From Candidatus Altimarinota bacterium (lineage in GTDB: Bacteria; Patescibacteriota; Gracilibacteria; BD1-5; JAGOOR01): DNA of 35,252 nucleotides. This document shows positions 35,079 to 35,252 of the stretch, piece after piece (the first letter of the stretch is position 1; each line of letters begins with the position of its first letter). The notes under the pieces are model-generated. The model was not told where the DNA came from, searched no databases, and worked only from the letters and a program-made list of their open reading frames with translations. The translations under genes and the position numbers were made by a program. The stretch covers positions 1-35,252 of the forward strand of contig JALQUC010000008.1 of assembly GCA_023268615.1 (NCBI GenBank). Direction: 5' to 3'.

Positions 35079-35252
35079 ATGCGAGATTTTGTTGAATTCC
35101 CTCCAGTCATGGAAGGACACCCATTGGTTGATTGGGCTAAAGTTGATAGATTTATCAGTGGTTCCGATCCGGATACATATAAACATATTATTTCACGACG
35201 ACAAGTTTTTTCATTTTTGAATGAACCAATTGATAGTCCTGAATATGAAGAA
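35079..35252 (+). CDS. Unknown protein, N-terminal part
   Basis: 58 codons open to the right edge: MRDFVEFPPVMEGHPLVDWA, then KVDRFISGSDPDTYKHIISRR and so on. No family recognised and no TGA used so far. Supported by the strong promoter upstream and an uninterrupted frame. Confidence 0.6.
   Translation, partial: MRDFVEFPPVMEGHPLVDWAKVDRFISGSDPDTYKHIISRRQVFSFLNEPIDSPEYEE

Noticed and set aside
1-35252. Many genes appear as pseudogenes or frameshifted fragments
   Set aside because: The fragments of each gene are in one frame, separated only by TGA, with no TAA/TAG and intact motifs on both sides. UGA as glycine explains all of them.
1-35252. UGA as tryptophan (table 4) or selenocysteine
   Set aside because: Family positions at TGA are glycines, UGG is used normally for tryptophan, and the number and spread of TGA codons rule out selenocysteine.
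1-35252. CRISPR array
   Set aside because: No regularly spaced direct repeats with unique spacers were seen; tandem CTTTTA units near 14960 are simple sequence.

Overview
The window reads as a bacterial chromosome segment in which UGA is glycine, not stop (translation table 25). Almost every long gene is cut into pieces in the supplied ORF track, yet the pieces share one frame, are separated only by TGA, and the TGA falls on invariant glycines: LIQE-G-N in RpoD, VVE-G-QMD in DnaG, GLDLHG-G in SecD, GHSLG-G in an alpha/beta hydrolase, VYT-G-K in bL28, and the Nudix boxes. UGG is still tryptophan, and TAA/TAG are the only stops. This code is known from the candidate phyla Gracilibacteria (BD1-5/GN02) and Absconditabacteria (SR1). 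CGA and CGG still read as arginine here (GGRHTPF in EF-Tu, LREFREETG in a Nudix protein), which favours Gracilibacteria. All CDS coordinates below are table-25 reconstructions.

Layout. 1-3.7 kb: end of a thymidylate-kinase-like gene, a Nudix hydrolase, a histidine phosphatase, tiny ORFs, a candidate small RNA, a small membrane protein and endonuclease III. 3.9-5.9 kb: an L,D-transpeptidase followed by an intact IS1595/ISXO2-type insertion sequence whose transposase also uses UGA as glycine. 5.9-12.2 kb, minus strand: a tight run of a GH17-GT2 fusion (NdvB-like beta-glucan synthase), dnaG, rpoD and a YceD-like protein. 12.2-14.5 kb: a DedA protein overlapping a WecA/MraY-type GT4 transferase, then a Nudix gene. 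14.5-17.7 kb: tRNA-Asp, tRNA-Ala, small basic ORFs, tuf-rpsJ-rpmB, tRNA-Arg, tRNA-Leu and a tRNA-Leu fragment. 17.7-23.5 kb: an RBBP9-like hydrolase, an alpha/alpha-barrel glycosidase, a secreted Ig-like protein, an unknown 450-residue protein and two small membrane/secreted proteins. 23.6-29.1 kb, minus strand: an export-themed operon, secG - peptide-binding protein - membrane protein - khpB/jag - secD. 29.2-31.7 kb: four tandem VirB2/pilin-like two-helix proteins and an HExxH metalloprotease. 31.7-35.2 kb: FtsQ-like, a GT5-like half-domain, SufC, another Nudix hydrolase and the start of an unknown gene.

Expression. Shine-Dalgarno motifs are essentially absent. At least ten genes have a -10 hexamer exactly 6-7 nt before the start codon, so their mRNAs should be leaderless. 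Several rho-independent terminators are clear.

Most noteworthy: the recoding and its extension to a mobile element; the leaderless promoter design; a DnaG whose zinc-ribbon ligands are mostly lost; an EF-Tu with a rewritten switch I; and the tandem pilin-like/metalloprotease cassette.
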